Shown here piece after piece: positions 56,872 through 64,000 of a stretch of DNA of 64,000 nt (positions are counted from its first letter, which is position 1; every line of letters starts with the position of its first letter). The stretch is from an uncultured Alphaproteobacteria bacterium (GTDB lineage Bacteria; Pseudomonadota; Alphaproteobacteria; RF32; CAG-239). The notes beneath the pieces are model-generated. The model did no database searches. It was not told where the DNA came from and saw nothing but the letters and a program-made list of their open reading frames with translations. The position numbers and the translations under genes are program-made. The stretch is taken from the NCBI GenBank assembly GCA_910577205.1, contig CAJTMA010000002.1, forward strand, positions 1 through 64,000, read 5' to 3'.

Positions 56872-57450
56872 TTAATTTCCCGTACTAAATTTGTTATAGG
56901 CATCATAAGCTTTTTGAATGGCATCAATGACCGCGCGCGAGCTGATGGTGGCCGCGGTTACGGCATCAATTTCGCCGCCGTCTTGCTTGACTTTAAACAG
57001 ATTTTTCTGAGGGCGGATGCCGGAAAACTGTTCTTTAAAGCGCGGTTCATCAACTTTTGAACCTAATCCCGGTGTTTCATTAGCATTAATAACTTTATAG
57101 CCGCTGATTGTACCATCAAGGAAAAAGCCGACAATTAAGTCCATGCGTCCGCCAAAACCTTTATTGGTTGAGGTTTTAATCGCAACAGCGCTGATTGTGC
57201 CGTTGCGGCGTGCCGGATAAAGCATGAGTTGCAGTTTGCCATCGGGTGTATTGATATAGGTTCTTTCCTCAAACGGGTTGTTGTCAAAACCGCCGTAAAC
57301 AACTTCAGCAATGGCTTGCAGCTCTTTATTATCTTGGGTTTGCTTTATTGGTTCTCTTGTAATGGTATAAACCCAGCCGAGTATGGCCGCAGCACCGCAG
57401 GCAACAGTAAGCATAACAATTATTAATCTGGCAAGGGACGGCTGTTTCAT
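56872..57450 (-). CDS. rnfG: Electron transport complex subunit RnfG
   Basis: 192 residues. One N-terminal helix (about 8-28) anchors a periplasmic FMN-binding domain. The flavinylation site appears as AVTAATISSRAV, where the second Thr of T-A-A-T corresponds to the Thr of the usual S-G-A-T motif. ApbE, encoded in the same operon, would attach FMN there. NETPGLGSKVDEPRFKEQF is conserved. Confidence 0.93.
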   Translation of the reverse strand: MKQPSLARLIIVMLTVACGAAAILGWVYTITREPIKQTQDNKELQAIAEVVYGGFDNNPFEERTYINTPDGKLQLMLYPARRNGTISAVAIKTSTNKGFGGRMDLIVGFFLDGTISGYKVINANETPGLGSKVDEPRFKEQFSGIRPQKNLFKVKQDGGEIDAVTAATISSRAVIDAIQKAYDAYNKFSTGN

Positions 57451-57452
57451 TA

Positions 57453-58424
57453 TTATCTCCTCCTTGTTCCGTAGATACGTTGCGGCGTGTATTTATCAAT
57501 CAGAGGAACAAAAGCGTTCATAATCAAAATAGCGAAAGATACCCCTTCAGGATAAGCGCTGAAAAAGCGAATAACATAAGTTAAAATGCCGCAGCCGACA
57601 GCGAATATCACCTGCCCTTTTTTAGTCATTGGCGTTGTGACATAATCAGTTGCCATGAAAAACGCGCCGAGCAGCAAGCCGCCAGACAGGAGGTGTATCA
57701 TCGGTTCAAAACGGATATCATTGGTTTTCAACCAAGTAATAGCGGTCAACAGGAAAAATGTTGAAATATAGTAGAAAGGAATGTGCCAGCTGATGACGCG
57801 GCGGATCAGCAAATAAAATAATCCGATGAGCAGTGCCAAAGCGGAAACTTCGCCCAAGCTGCCGCCGATTGTACCCATAAACATCTGCATATAGCTGGGA
57901 AGCCCTTCGGCCGTGTGGGTTGAATCGGTATGTTTTAAAATATTCAAAGTGGTGGCAGATGTTGCCGCATCGATATTTAAGAAATTCAAAAAGTCCGGCT
58001 TAGGCCAGTTTGTCATTTGTACCGGAAAAGAAATAAACAGGAATACGCGGCCGGCCAATGCAGGATTAAAAATATTTTTACCCAAGCCGCCAAATGCCAT
58101 TTTAGCTATGCCGATAGCCACAAAAGCGCCGATAAGTATCATCCAGGCAGGCATAGAGCTTGGCAAGTTGAAAGCCAGCAGAATGCCGGTGATAATAGCA
58201 GAACCGTCACGGATGGTATTAGCGGTTTTTAAGAAGTAACGGGTAATCAGGTATTCAAACATAACGCAGGCGGCAATAGAAGTAATTAAGACCTGCAAAG
58301 CGCTGATTCCAAAAATCAGAACTGAAGCCACAGCTGCCGGAAGTAAGGCGATAATGACATCCCACATCAGGCGGCGGGTGGTTACCGGTGAAAAAACATG
58401 AGGTGTCGTCGAAGTCATAAGCAT
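57453..58424 (-). CDS. rnfD: Electron transport complex subunit RnfD
   Basis: 323 residues, about nine to ten helices, NqrB homologue. The covalent FMN site is DAATSATTLNIL (Thr of S-A-T-T), in the loop facing the periplasm. FGGLGKNIFNPALAGRVFLF and GVSFAILIMNAFVPLIDKYT are conserved. ATG 58424 starts MLMTSTTPHVFSP. Confidence 0.95.
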   Translation of the reverse strand: MLMTSTTPHVFSPVTTRRLMWDVIIALLPAAVASVLIFGISALQVLITSIAACVMFEYLITRYFLKTANTIRDGSAIITGILLAFNLPSSMPAWMILIGAFVAIGIAKMAFGGLGKNIFNPALAGRVFLFISFPVQMTNWPKPDFLNFLNIDAATSATTLNILKHTDSTHTAEGLPSYMQMFMGTIGGSLGEVSALALLIGLFYLLIRRVISWHIPFYYISTFFLLTAITWLKTNDIRFEPMIHLLSGGLLLGAFFMATDYVTTPMTKKGQVIFAVGCGILTYVIRFFSAYPEGVSFAILIMNAFVPLIDKYTPQRIYGTRRR

Positions 58425-58427
58425 AGT

Positions 58428-59762
58428 TTAGTGTCCCTGCTTTTGTTTTTTTAGTTCATATTTACCGAGTTTGCAGTAATCCAACAACGGTATTTTGGCC
58501 GGGCAACTGTAAGCGCAAGTGCCACATTCAATACAGTCCATAACATGGAATTGTTTCAGGCGGGAAGTATCATTCCGTTTCAAATCAGACGCAAAGACAT
58601 AAGGCTGTAAGCCAACCGGGCAGATTTCTGCACATTTTCCGCAGCGAATGCAACAGGTTTCTTCGGGTTTGAGGGCATCTTTTTCCTCTAAGACCAGCAG
58701 CCCTGAGGTTAATTTGGTGACCGGTGTTTGCAAAGATGCGGCAGCTGTTCCCATCATCGGGCCGCCAAACAGAAGCTTACCGATTTGAGATTTGTTCGTG
58801 GCTGCCAAATCAAGAACGAATTCTGCCGGAGTGCCGATGCGAACCAAATAATTGCCAGGCGTTGTTAAAGCTTTATCTCCACTAACGGTCAGAACCCGTT
58901 CATAAAGCGGTTTGTTTTTCATAACAGCCTCGTAAACAGCGTAAACGGTTGCAACATTTTGAACGATGCAGCCGGTATCTATCGGCAGTCTGCCGGAGGG
59001 AACTTCACGTCCGGTAACGGCATTTATCAGTTGGCGTTCGCCTCCTTGCGGATAAATGCTTTTGCAAACCAAAACATTTACGCCGACGTAACTTTTGGTT
59101 ATTTTAGTCAGTTTTTCAATGGCCTGCGGTTTGTTCTCATCAATGGCAATCACTGCGTTTTGGATGCCGAGAGCCTTATTAAGTATTTTTGCTCCGATAA
59201 TGATTTGTTCCGCTTTTTCAAGCATTAACGCCCCGTCGGCTGTCAAATACGGTTCGCATTCAATTGCATTAATAATCAAATAATCGGCTTTTTTATTGTC
59301 GGGAACAGTCGTTTTGACCGGCGTTGGGAAGCCTGCGCCGCCCATGCCGACAACCCCTGCTCTGCGGATGGCACTGATAATTTCTTCAGCTGTTTGGGTA
59401 ATATTGCGGTTGATGTCCGGTGACAAGTCAATTTCCGGTTCATAATCATCCGGCGCAGTTTTTATTGCAATAACCGTTTCCGGGTAACCGTTACTATCCG
59501 GCAGTTCATCGATTTTTATGACTTCTCCGGCAACTGAAGAATGAACATTGGCAGAAACTATGCCATCAGCTTCAGCCAGTAATGTGCCGACTTTGACTTT
59601 GTCGCCTTTGGCAACTTTGAAAACAGCCGGCGAACCTATATGTTGCTTAACCGGAATATAGACCATTTCCGGAAGCGGAGCGGTTTGGATTGGCGATAAT
59701 GCGGAAATCTTACGCTTGTTTAAGTGAATGCCGCCGATTGAAAATGTTTTTTTATTACTCAT
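58428..59762 (-). CDS. rnfC: Electron transport complex subunit RnfC
   Basis: 444 residues, peripheral NADH-oxidising subunit. It has an N-terminal barrel-sandwich region (GIHLNKRKISALSP, VKVGTLLAEADGIV), an NAD/FMN-binding domain with RRAGVVGMGGAGFPT and NAIECEPYLTAD, an SLBB region, and two 4Fe-4S motifs CIRCGKCAEICPVG and CIECGTCAYSCPAK. It lacks the long Ala/Lys-rich C-terminal extension of gammaproteobacterial RnfC. Overlaps rnfB by 8 bases. Confidence 0.95.
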   Translation of the reverse strand: MSNKKTFSIGGIHLNKRKISALSPIQTAPLPEMVYIPVKQHIGSPAVFKVAKGDKVKVGTLLAEADGIVSANVHSSVAGEVIKIDELPDSNGYPETVIAIKTAPDDYEPEIDLSPDINRNITQTAEEIISAIRRAGVVGMGGAGFPTPVKTTVPDNKKADYLIINAIECEPYLTADGALMLEKAEQIIIGAKILNKALGIQNAVIAIDENKPQAIEKLTKITKSYVGVNVLVCKSIYPQGGERQLINAVTGREVPSGRLPIDTGCIVQNVATVYAVYEAVMKNKPLYERVLTVSGDKALTTPGNYLVRIGTPAEFVLDLAATNKSQIGKLLFGGPMMGTAAASLQTPVTKLTSGLLVLEEKDALKPEETCCIRCGKCAEICPVGLQPYVFASDLKRNDTSRLKQFHVMDCIECGTCAYSCPAKIPLLDYCKLGKYELKKQKQGH

Positions 59763-60594
59763 GTCCCTCGCCTTTCACTGCATTTTTATAAATAATAGCG
59801 CCGGTTGGACAGCTTTTTGCCAATTCCGAACCAAAAATTTCAGGAGATACTGAGGCCGGAATATAAGAGAGATTGTTTTCAATTTTGATTTCAGGATTGA
59901 TTTTTGCGCATTTCTGGCAAGCGATGCAGGCCGTTAAACAGTTTTTGCGGGCAACTGCACCTTTTTGCTTATTGCGGCAAGCAACATAGACTTGCAGGTT
60001 ATTTTCCATCGGGCGGATTTCGAACAGATGCCGCGGGCAAATGTTGACACAAGCGCCGCATGAGGTGCATTTAGAGGCATCAACGACGGGCAAGCCTGTT
60101 TGGGTATCAATGTGCAGGGCATCAAATTTGCAGACGCTGACGCAATCGCCAAAACGGAGGCAGCCGTCCGGGCAGCCGGAACTTCCAACCGAAGCCATAT
60201 TGGCAACCCGGCAATTGTGCAAGCCGGTATAACAGTTTTTCTGAGGGGCATTTTGACAGCTGCCATTGCAACGCAGCACCGCGCAGCTTTCAGCTTTGTC
60301 CGCCGGAGCATATCCTAATACATCGGCAATGTTTTGCATGACCTTTCGGCCGCCGACCGGGCAGTATAATTGGGCAAAAGAGTCTTTATCAGCCGAAGCG
60401 CAGGCTTTGGCAAAGTCACAGCAGCCGGCTTTACCGCAAGCGCCGCAATTGGCCTGAGGCAGCAGCGTTTCAATCTTATCAGCCAGCGGATTGGCCGGGA
60501 CGGCAAATTTTTGCGCCGTTATGTGCAAGATGACGGCGGCCGCCAAGGCGATAAGCCCCACTATTAAAACATTTAACCAAATCAGGCCGGTCAT
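59755..60594 (-). CDS. rnfB: Electron transport complex subunit RnfB
   Basis: 279 residues. An N-terminal helix (about 1-25) is followed by the RnfB Fe-S domain (LPQANCGACGKAGCCDFAKA, then YCPVGG), ferredoxin clusters in CLRFGDCVSVCKFDALH and CTSCGACVNICPRHLF, and further cysteines in KNCLTACIACQKCAKINP near the C-terminus. RnfB receives or donates electrons with ferredoxin. It follows rseC after about 90 bases and is the first structural rnf gene. Confidence 0.95.
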   Translation of the reverse strand: MTGLIWLNVLIVGLIALAAAVILHITAQKFAVPANPLADKIETLLPQANCGACGKAGCCDFAKACASADKDSFAQLYCPVGGRKVMQNIADVLGYAPADKAESCAVLRCNGSCQNAPQKNCYTGLHNCRVANMASVGSSGCPDGCLRFGDCVSVCKFDALHIDTQTGLPVVDASKCTSCGACVNICPRHLFEIRPMENNLQVYVACRNKQKGAVARKNCLTACIACQKCAKINPEIKIENNLSYIPASVSPEIFGSELAKSCPTGAIIYKNAVKGEGHE

Positions 60595-60683
60595 ATTTGC
60601 TCTCTTTCATTATTGACGATTATGGTTGAAACTGTAACATAAGTCGATATAAAGCCCAATAATTTTTCTCGAATACCCCCAAG

Positions 60684-61097
60684 TTATTCCGATATAATAC
60701 GGAAATTGAAATGCCGGGAGATTTTTTTTCTAAAAACGGCCAACAGGATATAATAAGGAAGCAGAGCCCCCAAAGACAATACCGCGGCCATTGTATCACT
60801 GGAAGTGGCTGCCAAGGTGGCAAGCAGTACCGTTAAAACAATTATCAACGGTAAAATATAACCAAAGAAAACTGCCAACCAGCCTAAGCGATCATCCATT
60901 GCCAGGGTTACTTTCTGTCCTATGTGCAGATGGCTGGTTTCCGGGGCATGGAGTGTGATGTCTTTCAGCCGGGAATCTGCCATGGTGCAGTTATTCTTAA
61001 TTTGGCAATGCAGGCAGGAAGATTTGCAATTTATTGCAACGGTGACCTCCTGCCCGCGGATAGCGGTAATCGTCCCCTGTTGTAAAGAGGTTTCCAC
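60684..61097 (-). CDS. rseC: RseC/MucC-type SoxR-reducing system protein
   Basis: 137 residues. TSLQQGTITAIRGQEVTVAI and the Cys cluster CKSSCLHCQIKNNC precede two membrane helices (WLAVFFGYILPLIIVLTVLL and AVLSLGALLPYYILLAVF). RseC works with Rnf/Rsx to reduce SoxR in E. coli and is commonly encoded next to rnfB in Bacteroidota. It sits between apbE and rnfB; its ATG is at 61097, next to the apbE stop. Confidence 0.9.
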   Translation of the reverse strand: METSLQQGTITAIRGQEVTVAINCKSSCLHCQIKNNCTMADSRLKDITLHAPETSHLHIGQKVTLAMDDRLGWLAVFFGYILPLIIVLTVLLATLAATSSDTMAAVLSLGALLPYYILLAVFRKKISRHFNFRIISE

Positions 61098-61098
61098 T

Positions 61099-62124
61099 TT
61101 ATTCTCCTAATAATTTTTTGGCGGCATTGGATAGAATCGCCTTAAACTGGTTATCTTCTTCCCGGATAAACAATATGGCTGCCAGGTTGTGTTTGTTTGC
61201 GAAGGTTGTTCCGTTTTTTCCGCCCATCGCCATGATGGCTGTTGCCAAGGCGTCTGCCCGCATACAGCTGGGGTGGAATACGGTTACGGAAGCCAAGTTG
61301 TGTTCTACCGGGTATCCGTCTTTGGGTGAAATTGTATGGGAGTAGCGTTTTTCTTTATAGTAAAAGAAATTACGGTAATCTCCGGATGTGGCCACGGCGT
61401 AGTCTTTCAGCCCGACAACATAGGCATTTTCGTTGTTGGGGCTGTTGGGCATGGCGACAGCAACGTTCCAGCCTTTGCCGTTTGCGGTTCGGCTGCCGCG
61501 GGTTTTAACTTCGCCGCCGATATCAACAATATAATCAGTGTAACCAAAGTTATCCAGCAGTTTGGCGATACGGTCAACGCCATATCCTTTAGCGATGGCC
61601 GAGAGGTTGATTTTAACTTCAGGGATGGCTTTTTTGATTTGAGTAAAATCAGGGTTGAAGAGCAGTTTGTTAAAGCCTACGGTTTTTAAGGCTTCCGAAA
61701 TTTGCTCGTCATGGGGAATTTTTTTGGTTTTACGGCTGTTGCCAAAGCCCCACAGGTCAATCAATTTGCCGACGGTCGGGTCAAAATATCCATTGCTTTC
61801 AATATAAGTCTGGTATGCGTTTTTAAGAACTTCTGACATTTCAGGCGACAAGTCAAGCCAGTCGCCGCTGTCATCGCTGTTTATCTGGCTGATTTCGGAA
61901 GAGTTTTCAAAAACAGACATCTCATGGTTCAGCTGTTGAAGTTCGTCTTTGACAGCATTATGTAATAAGTTGTTTTCCTTGTCAGTCCGAATTTTTATGC
62001 GGTAATAAGTGTTCATCGTTTCGCCCGACATAATTTGGTAAGGCTGGCGGAAACGCATATAGTATAAGACGGCGGCTGCCGCGACTAGTAACATAAACGC
62101 ATATTTAAGTAATCTTGATTTCAC
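61099..62124 (-). CDS. apbE: FAD:protein FMN transferase ApbE
   Basis: 341 residues with an N-terminal membrane anchor or signal (about 5-25). SGETMNTYYRIKIR, INLSAIAKGYGVDRIAKLLD, VDIGGEVKTRG, and the C-terminal YSHTISPKDGYPVEHNLASV with SCMRADALATAIMAMG mark the ApbE flavin transferase, which covalently links FMN to Thr in RnfG and RnfD in the periplasm. First gene of the rnf operon on the minus strand; its location matches its substrates. Confidence 0.95.
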   Translation of the reverse strand: MKSRLLKYAFMLLVAAAAVLYYMRFRQPYQIMSGETMNTYYRIKIRTDKENNLLHNAVKDELQQLNHEMSVFENSSEISQINSDDSGDWLDLSPEMSEVLKNAYQTYIESNGYFDPTVGKLIDLWGFGNSRKTKKIPHDEQISEALKTVGFNKLLFNPDFTQIKKAIPEVKINLSAIAKGYGVDRIAKLLDNFGYTDYIVDIGGEVKTRGSRTANGKGWNVAVAMPNSPNNENAYVVGLKDYAVATSGDYRNFFYYKEKRYSHTISPKDGYPVEHNLASVTVFHPSCMRADALATAIMAMGGKNGTTFANKHNLAAILFIREEDNQFKAILSNAAKKLLGE

Positions 62125-62230
62125 CGGTTAAACCCTCTTATTAACTTGATTTCATGATTTTACTTTAAATGAAAACTACTCTAATATCTCCTTAGTTATC
62201 AGCTCAAACAACTTGTGAAAGGTTAAAGTA

Positions 62231-62977
62231 ATGCTCGATAAAATAAAATCTATGGCAGACAATGAGAAATTTAAGGCTGCCGGCGCTAAAATCAAGAATA
62301 TTTTTCAGTTTGGCCGGGAATTGTGTAAAAATGCTTATAAATATATTTACAGCATTTTTGATTCCGGCGGTAAAGCCCTTTATGAAATGGGTATTTCAGC
62401 GAATACCGTGACGGTTGCCGGTTTTATTATTGGCTTGCTGGCTATTAATTTTCTGGCAATGAATATGTTTGGCTATGCTTTGCTGTGTATCCTTATCAAC
62501 CGTGCCTGCGATGCGCTTGACGGCGCAATTGCCAAGTATGCCGGAAAGACAGATTTCGGTGTCTTTTTGGATGCTGCGCTGGATTATATGTTTTATGCCG
62601 GGGTTATCTTCGGGTTTGCGCTGGCAAATCCGCCGCAAAATGCCGTTGCAGCAGTCTTTTTGATGTTTGGTTTTATTGCTGCCGCAGCTTCCCTGCTGTC
62701 TTACGCCATTATTGCTTATAAAAATAATGCGCCGCAACAGCCGGAAATCGGCACATCCCCGTTTTATCTGGGAGGAATAGCCCAAGGTTCGGAAACTTTG
62801 GCCGCTTTAATCATTTTGTGTATTGTTCCCAACCTGTTTATGCCGATAGCTATTATTCTCGGCTGCTTGTCTTTGGTTAAAGCTTTCAGCGTGATTGTAA
62901 CAGCATATTATAACTTTGTTATTGCGCCGCGCAAAAAAAGCCAAGCAGGCGCTGATAATGTTTCATCAGCTTCATAA
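62231..62977 (+). CDS. CDP-alcohol phosphatidyltransferase family protein
   Basis: 248 residues. The signature D-x2-D-G-x2-A-R-x8-G-x3-D-x3-D is present as CDALDGAIAKYAG, then G-V-F-L-D-A-A-L-D, with Lys in place of the usual Arg. About six helices follow an N-terminal amphipathic region (1-45). It would transfer a phosphatidyl group from CDP-diacylglycerol to an alcohol; which one is unclear. The start is ATG 62231. A DsbD-like gene follows after 12 bases. Confidence 0.85.
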   Translation: MLDKIKSMADNEKFKAAGAKIKNIFQFGRELCKNAYKYIYSIFDSGGKALYEMGISANTVTVAGFIIGLLAINFLAMNMFGYALLCILINRACDALDGAIAKYAGKTDFGVFLDAALDYMFYAGVIFGFALANPPQNAVAAVFLMFGFIAAAASLLSYAIIAYKNNAPQQPEIGTSPFYLGGIAQGSETLAALIILCIVPNLFMPIAIILGCLSLVKAFSVIVTAYYNFVIAPRKKSQAGADNVSSAS

Positions 62978-62989
62978 TCGCGGAAACTG

Positions 62990-64000
62990 ATGTTGAAACG
63001 TTTTATTTGGCTGTGTGTCTTTCTGGTTGAGGCTCTGATCATTCCCGGTCAGAGCCATGCCCTGATTATGGGTGCCAGAACAAATAAGGTGTCTGCCGAC
63101 ATTATAACGGCTGCGGATGAACTTCAGCCGCAACAAAACATGGAACTGCTGATTAAGCTCAAGATGCAAGATGGCTGGCATATTTATTGGAATAATCCGG
63201 GAGATGCCGGGTTGGCGACAACGGTTTCTTGGGATATTCCCGAGGGATATGATATTAAACTTCTTGAGCAAAGCGTGCCTAAAAAATATGTTGTTGACGG
63301 TTTGGTGCAATATGGATATGCCGATACAGCTTATTGGAAATATCGGCTTGAACCGGTTGGTGTGCAGACAAAGACTGCCGGAGTACAAAATTTCCGGGCC
63401 GACATATCTTGGATGGCCTGCAAAGATGAATGTGTGCCGGAAAATGTTAAGATAGATTTTTCCCTGCCGATTGCCTATAGGAGTGATTCATTTTCGGCTG
63501 TTTGGCAGGATGAAGCATTAAATGCCGAAAAGAGTTTCCCGTTAAAGAAAAAAATTGAGGCTTATTATACGGTTGGCGAAGGAAGTTTGCTGATTAATGC
63601 CTATACCGGTGACGAAAATTTTATTAATGGCGCAAAAGAGATTGTCTTTATTCCAAATCAATCAGATATAATCGTTAACAATGGAACGCAAAAGGTTGGT
63701 TTTGATAATCAAGGCAATTTGTCACTGCTTATTCCCTTGGAAGATGAACAAGTAGAAGCCGTTGACGGATTGCTGGCTATTCGTGGGAATAATGGTGGCA
63801 AAGCATATAAAATATGGCCGGAGAAAGCTCAAAATCTTATGGAATTTCCGCCCGTCAATTTTGAAAATGACAGCTTGTTGCTGATTATGCTGATGGCTTT
63901 CATTGGCGGCATTATTCTTAATTTTATGCCTTGTATCTTCCCTATTCTGTCGCTCAAAGCCATAGCTTTGGTTCAGGGGGCATATAACCGCCGGAACGCC
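62990..64000 (+). CDS. DsbD/ScsB-like thiol:disulfide interchange protein, 5' part
   Basis: The open frame runs from ATG 62990 to the window edge, 337 codons with no stop. A signal peptide (residues about 1-25) is followed by a periplasmic DsbD-N-type domain (QDGWHIYWNNPGDAGLATTV, ISWMACKDECVPE with a Cys pair) and, near residue 300, the first membrane helix with LNFMPCIFPILSLKA, the conserved catalytic M-P-C-x-F-P of DsbD/ScsB. It would carry electrons across the membrane to periplasmic thiol partners. Truncated only by the window. Confidence 0.88.
   Translation, partial: MLKRFIWLCVFLVEALIIPGQSHALIMGARTNKVSADIITAADELQPQQNMELLIKLKMQDGWHIYWNNPGDAGLATTVSWDIPEGYDIKLLEQSVPKKYVVDGLVQYGYADTAYWKYRLEPVGVQTKTAGVQNFRADISWMACKDECVPENVKIDFSLPIAYRSDSFSAVWQDEALNAEKSFPLKKKIEAYYTVGEGSLLINAYTGDENFINGAKEIVFIPNQSDIIVNNGTQKVGFDNQGNLSLLIPLEDEQVEAVDGLLAIRGNNGGKAYKIWPEKAQNLMEFPPVNFENDSLLLIMLMAFIGGIILNFMPCIFPILSLKAIALVQGAYNRRNA

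Noticed and set aside
1..64000. CRISPR array, replication origin, prophage or complete IS element
   Set aside because: No regularly spaced repeats, no clustered DnaA boxes, and no integrase, transposase or phage structural genes were found.

Overview
The window reads as chromosomal DNA of a moderately AT-rich, Gram-negative, flagellated alphaproteobacterium, most likely an uncultured, possibly gut-associated and anaerobic lineage (inference). Indications are the alphaproteobacterial block lspA / DUF3035 lipoprotein / M16 peptidase pair, the block mltB-rlpA-dac-tmk-holB-tatD-MBL hydrolase, an alphaproteobacterial-type SOS box at recA, GatCAB amidotransferase, a sigma-54 flagellar promoter and an Rnf electron-transfer complex. 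Coding density is high and most genes sit in tight operons with 1-8 bp overlaps.

Layout. 0.2-2.4 kb: a hypothetical gene, then an FlhB C-terminal-domain protein divergent from flgB-flgC-fliE. 2.4-3.2 kb: a hairpin element, tRNA-Leu(GAG) and tRNA debris. 3.2-12.4 kb: mgtE, lspA, lipoprotein, two M16 peptidases, pgi, mutL, mpg. 12.4-13.3 kb: tRNA-Ser(TGA) among tandem repeats and a tRNA pseudogene fragment. 13.3-24.5 kb: MFS sugar porter, flagellin, then the peptidoglycan/replication cluster (mltB, rlpA, dac, tmk, holB, tatD, MBL, DHH phosphoesterase, acetyltransferase). 24.5-25.2 kb: HTH gene A, a MITE-like element and structured RNA A. 25.3-33.7 kb: metG, SNase-like protein, trkH, a gene of foreign codon usage, a TM2 protein, recA, a YihY protein, fabI. 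33.7-35.2 kb: HTH gene B, structured RNA B and a purine-rich tandem-repeat tract. 35.3-43.1 kb: sppA, gatC, a small membrane protein, gatA, gatB, an adenosine kinase-like gene, Nudix, ZIP. 43.1-47.7 kb: tRNA-Ser(GCT), small genes, GNAT, Nudix, TPR-methyltransferase, rpsD. 47.8-55.7 kb: a large membrane protein, yejEF, small membrane and outer-membrane proteins, a uracil-DNA glycosylase, an HD hydrolase. 55.7-62.1 kb (minus strand): apbE-rseC-rnfBCDGEA. 62.2-64 kb: a CDP-alcohol phosphatidyltransferase and the 5' part of a DsbD/ScsB-like gene.

The most unusual content is non-coding. (1) Two paralogous RNA genes on the minus strand (about 25165-24991 and 34198-34034) each end in an intrinsic terminator and lie upstream, in the same orientation, of a small XRE-type HTH gene. 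They differ in sequence but keep the same helices, helix spacing, a loop-to-3'-strand pseudoknot and a 23-nt conserved internal loop, with compensatory base changes. This looks like an undescribed RNA-plus-HTH module. (2) Two 120-126 bp hairpins, directly after the stop codons of fliE and gatB, share a conserved tip but have different, internally complementary arms. (3) All three tRNA loci are bordered by fragments or inverted pieces of tRNA sequence. These RNA structures were folded by eye and need computational confirmation.
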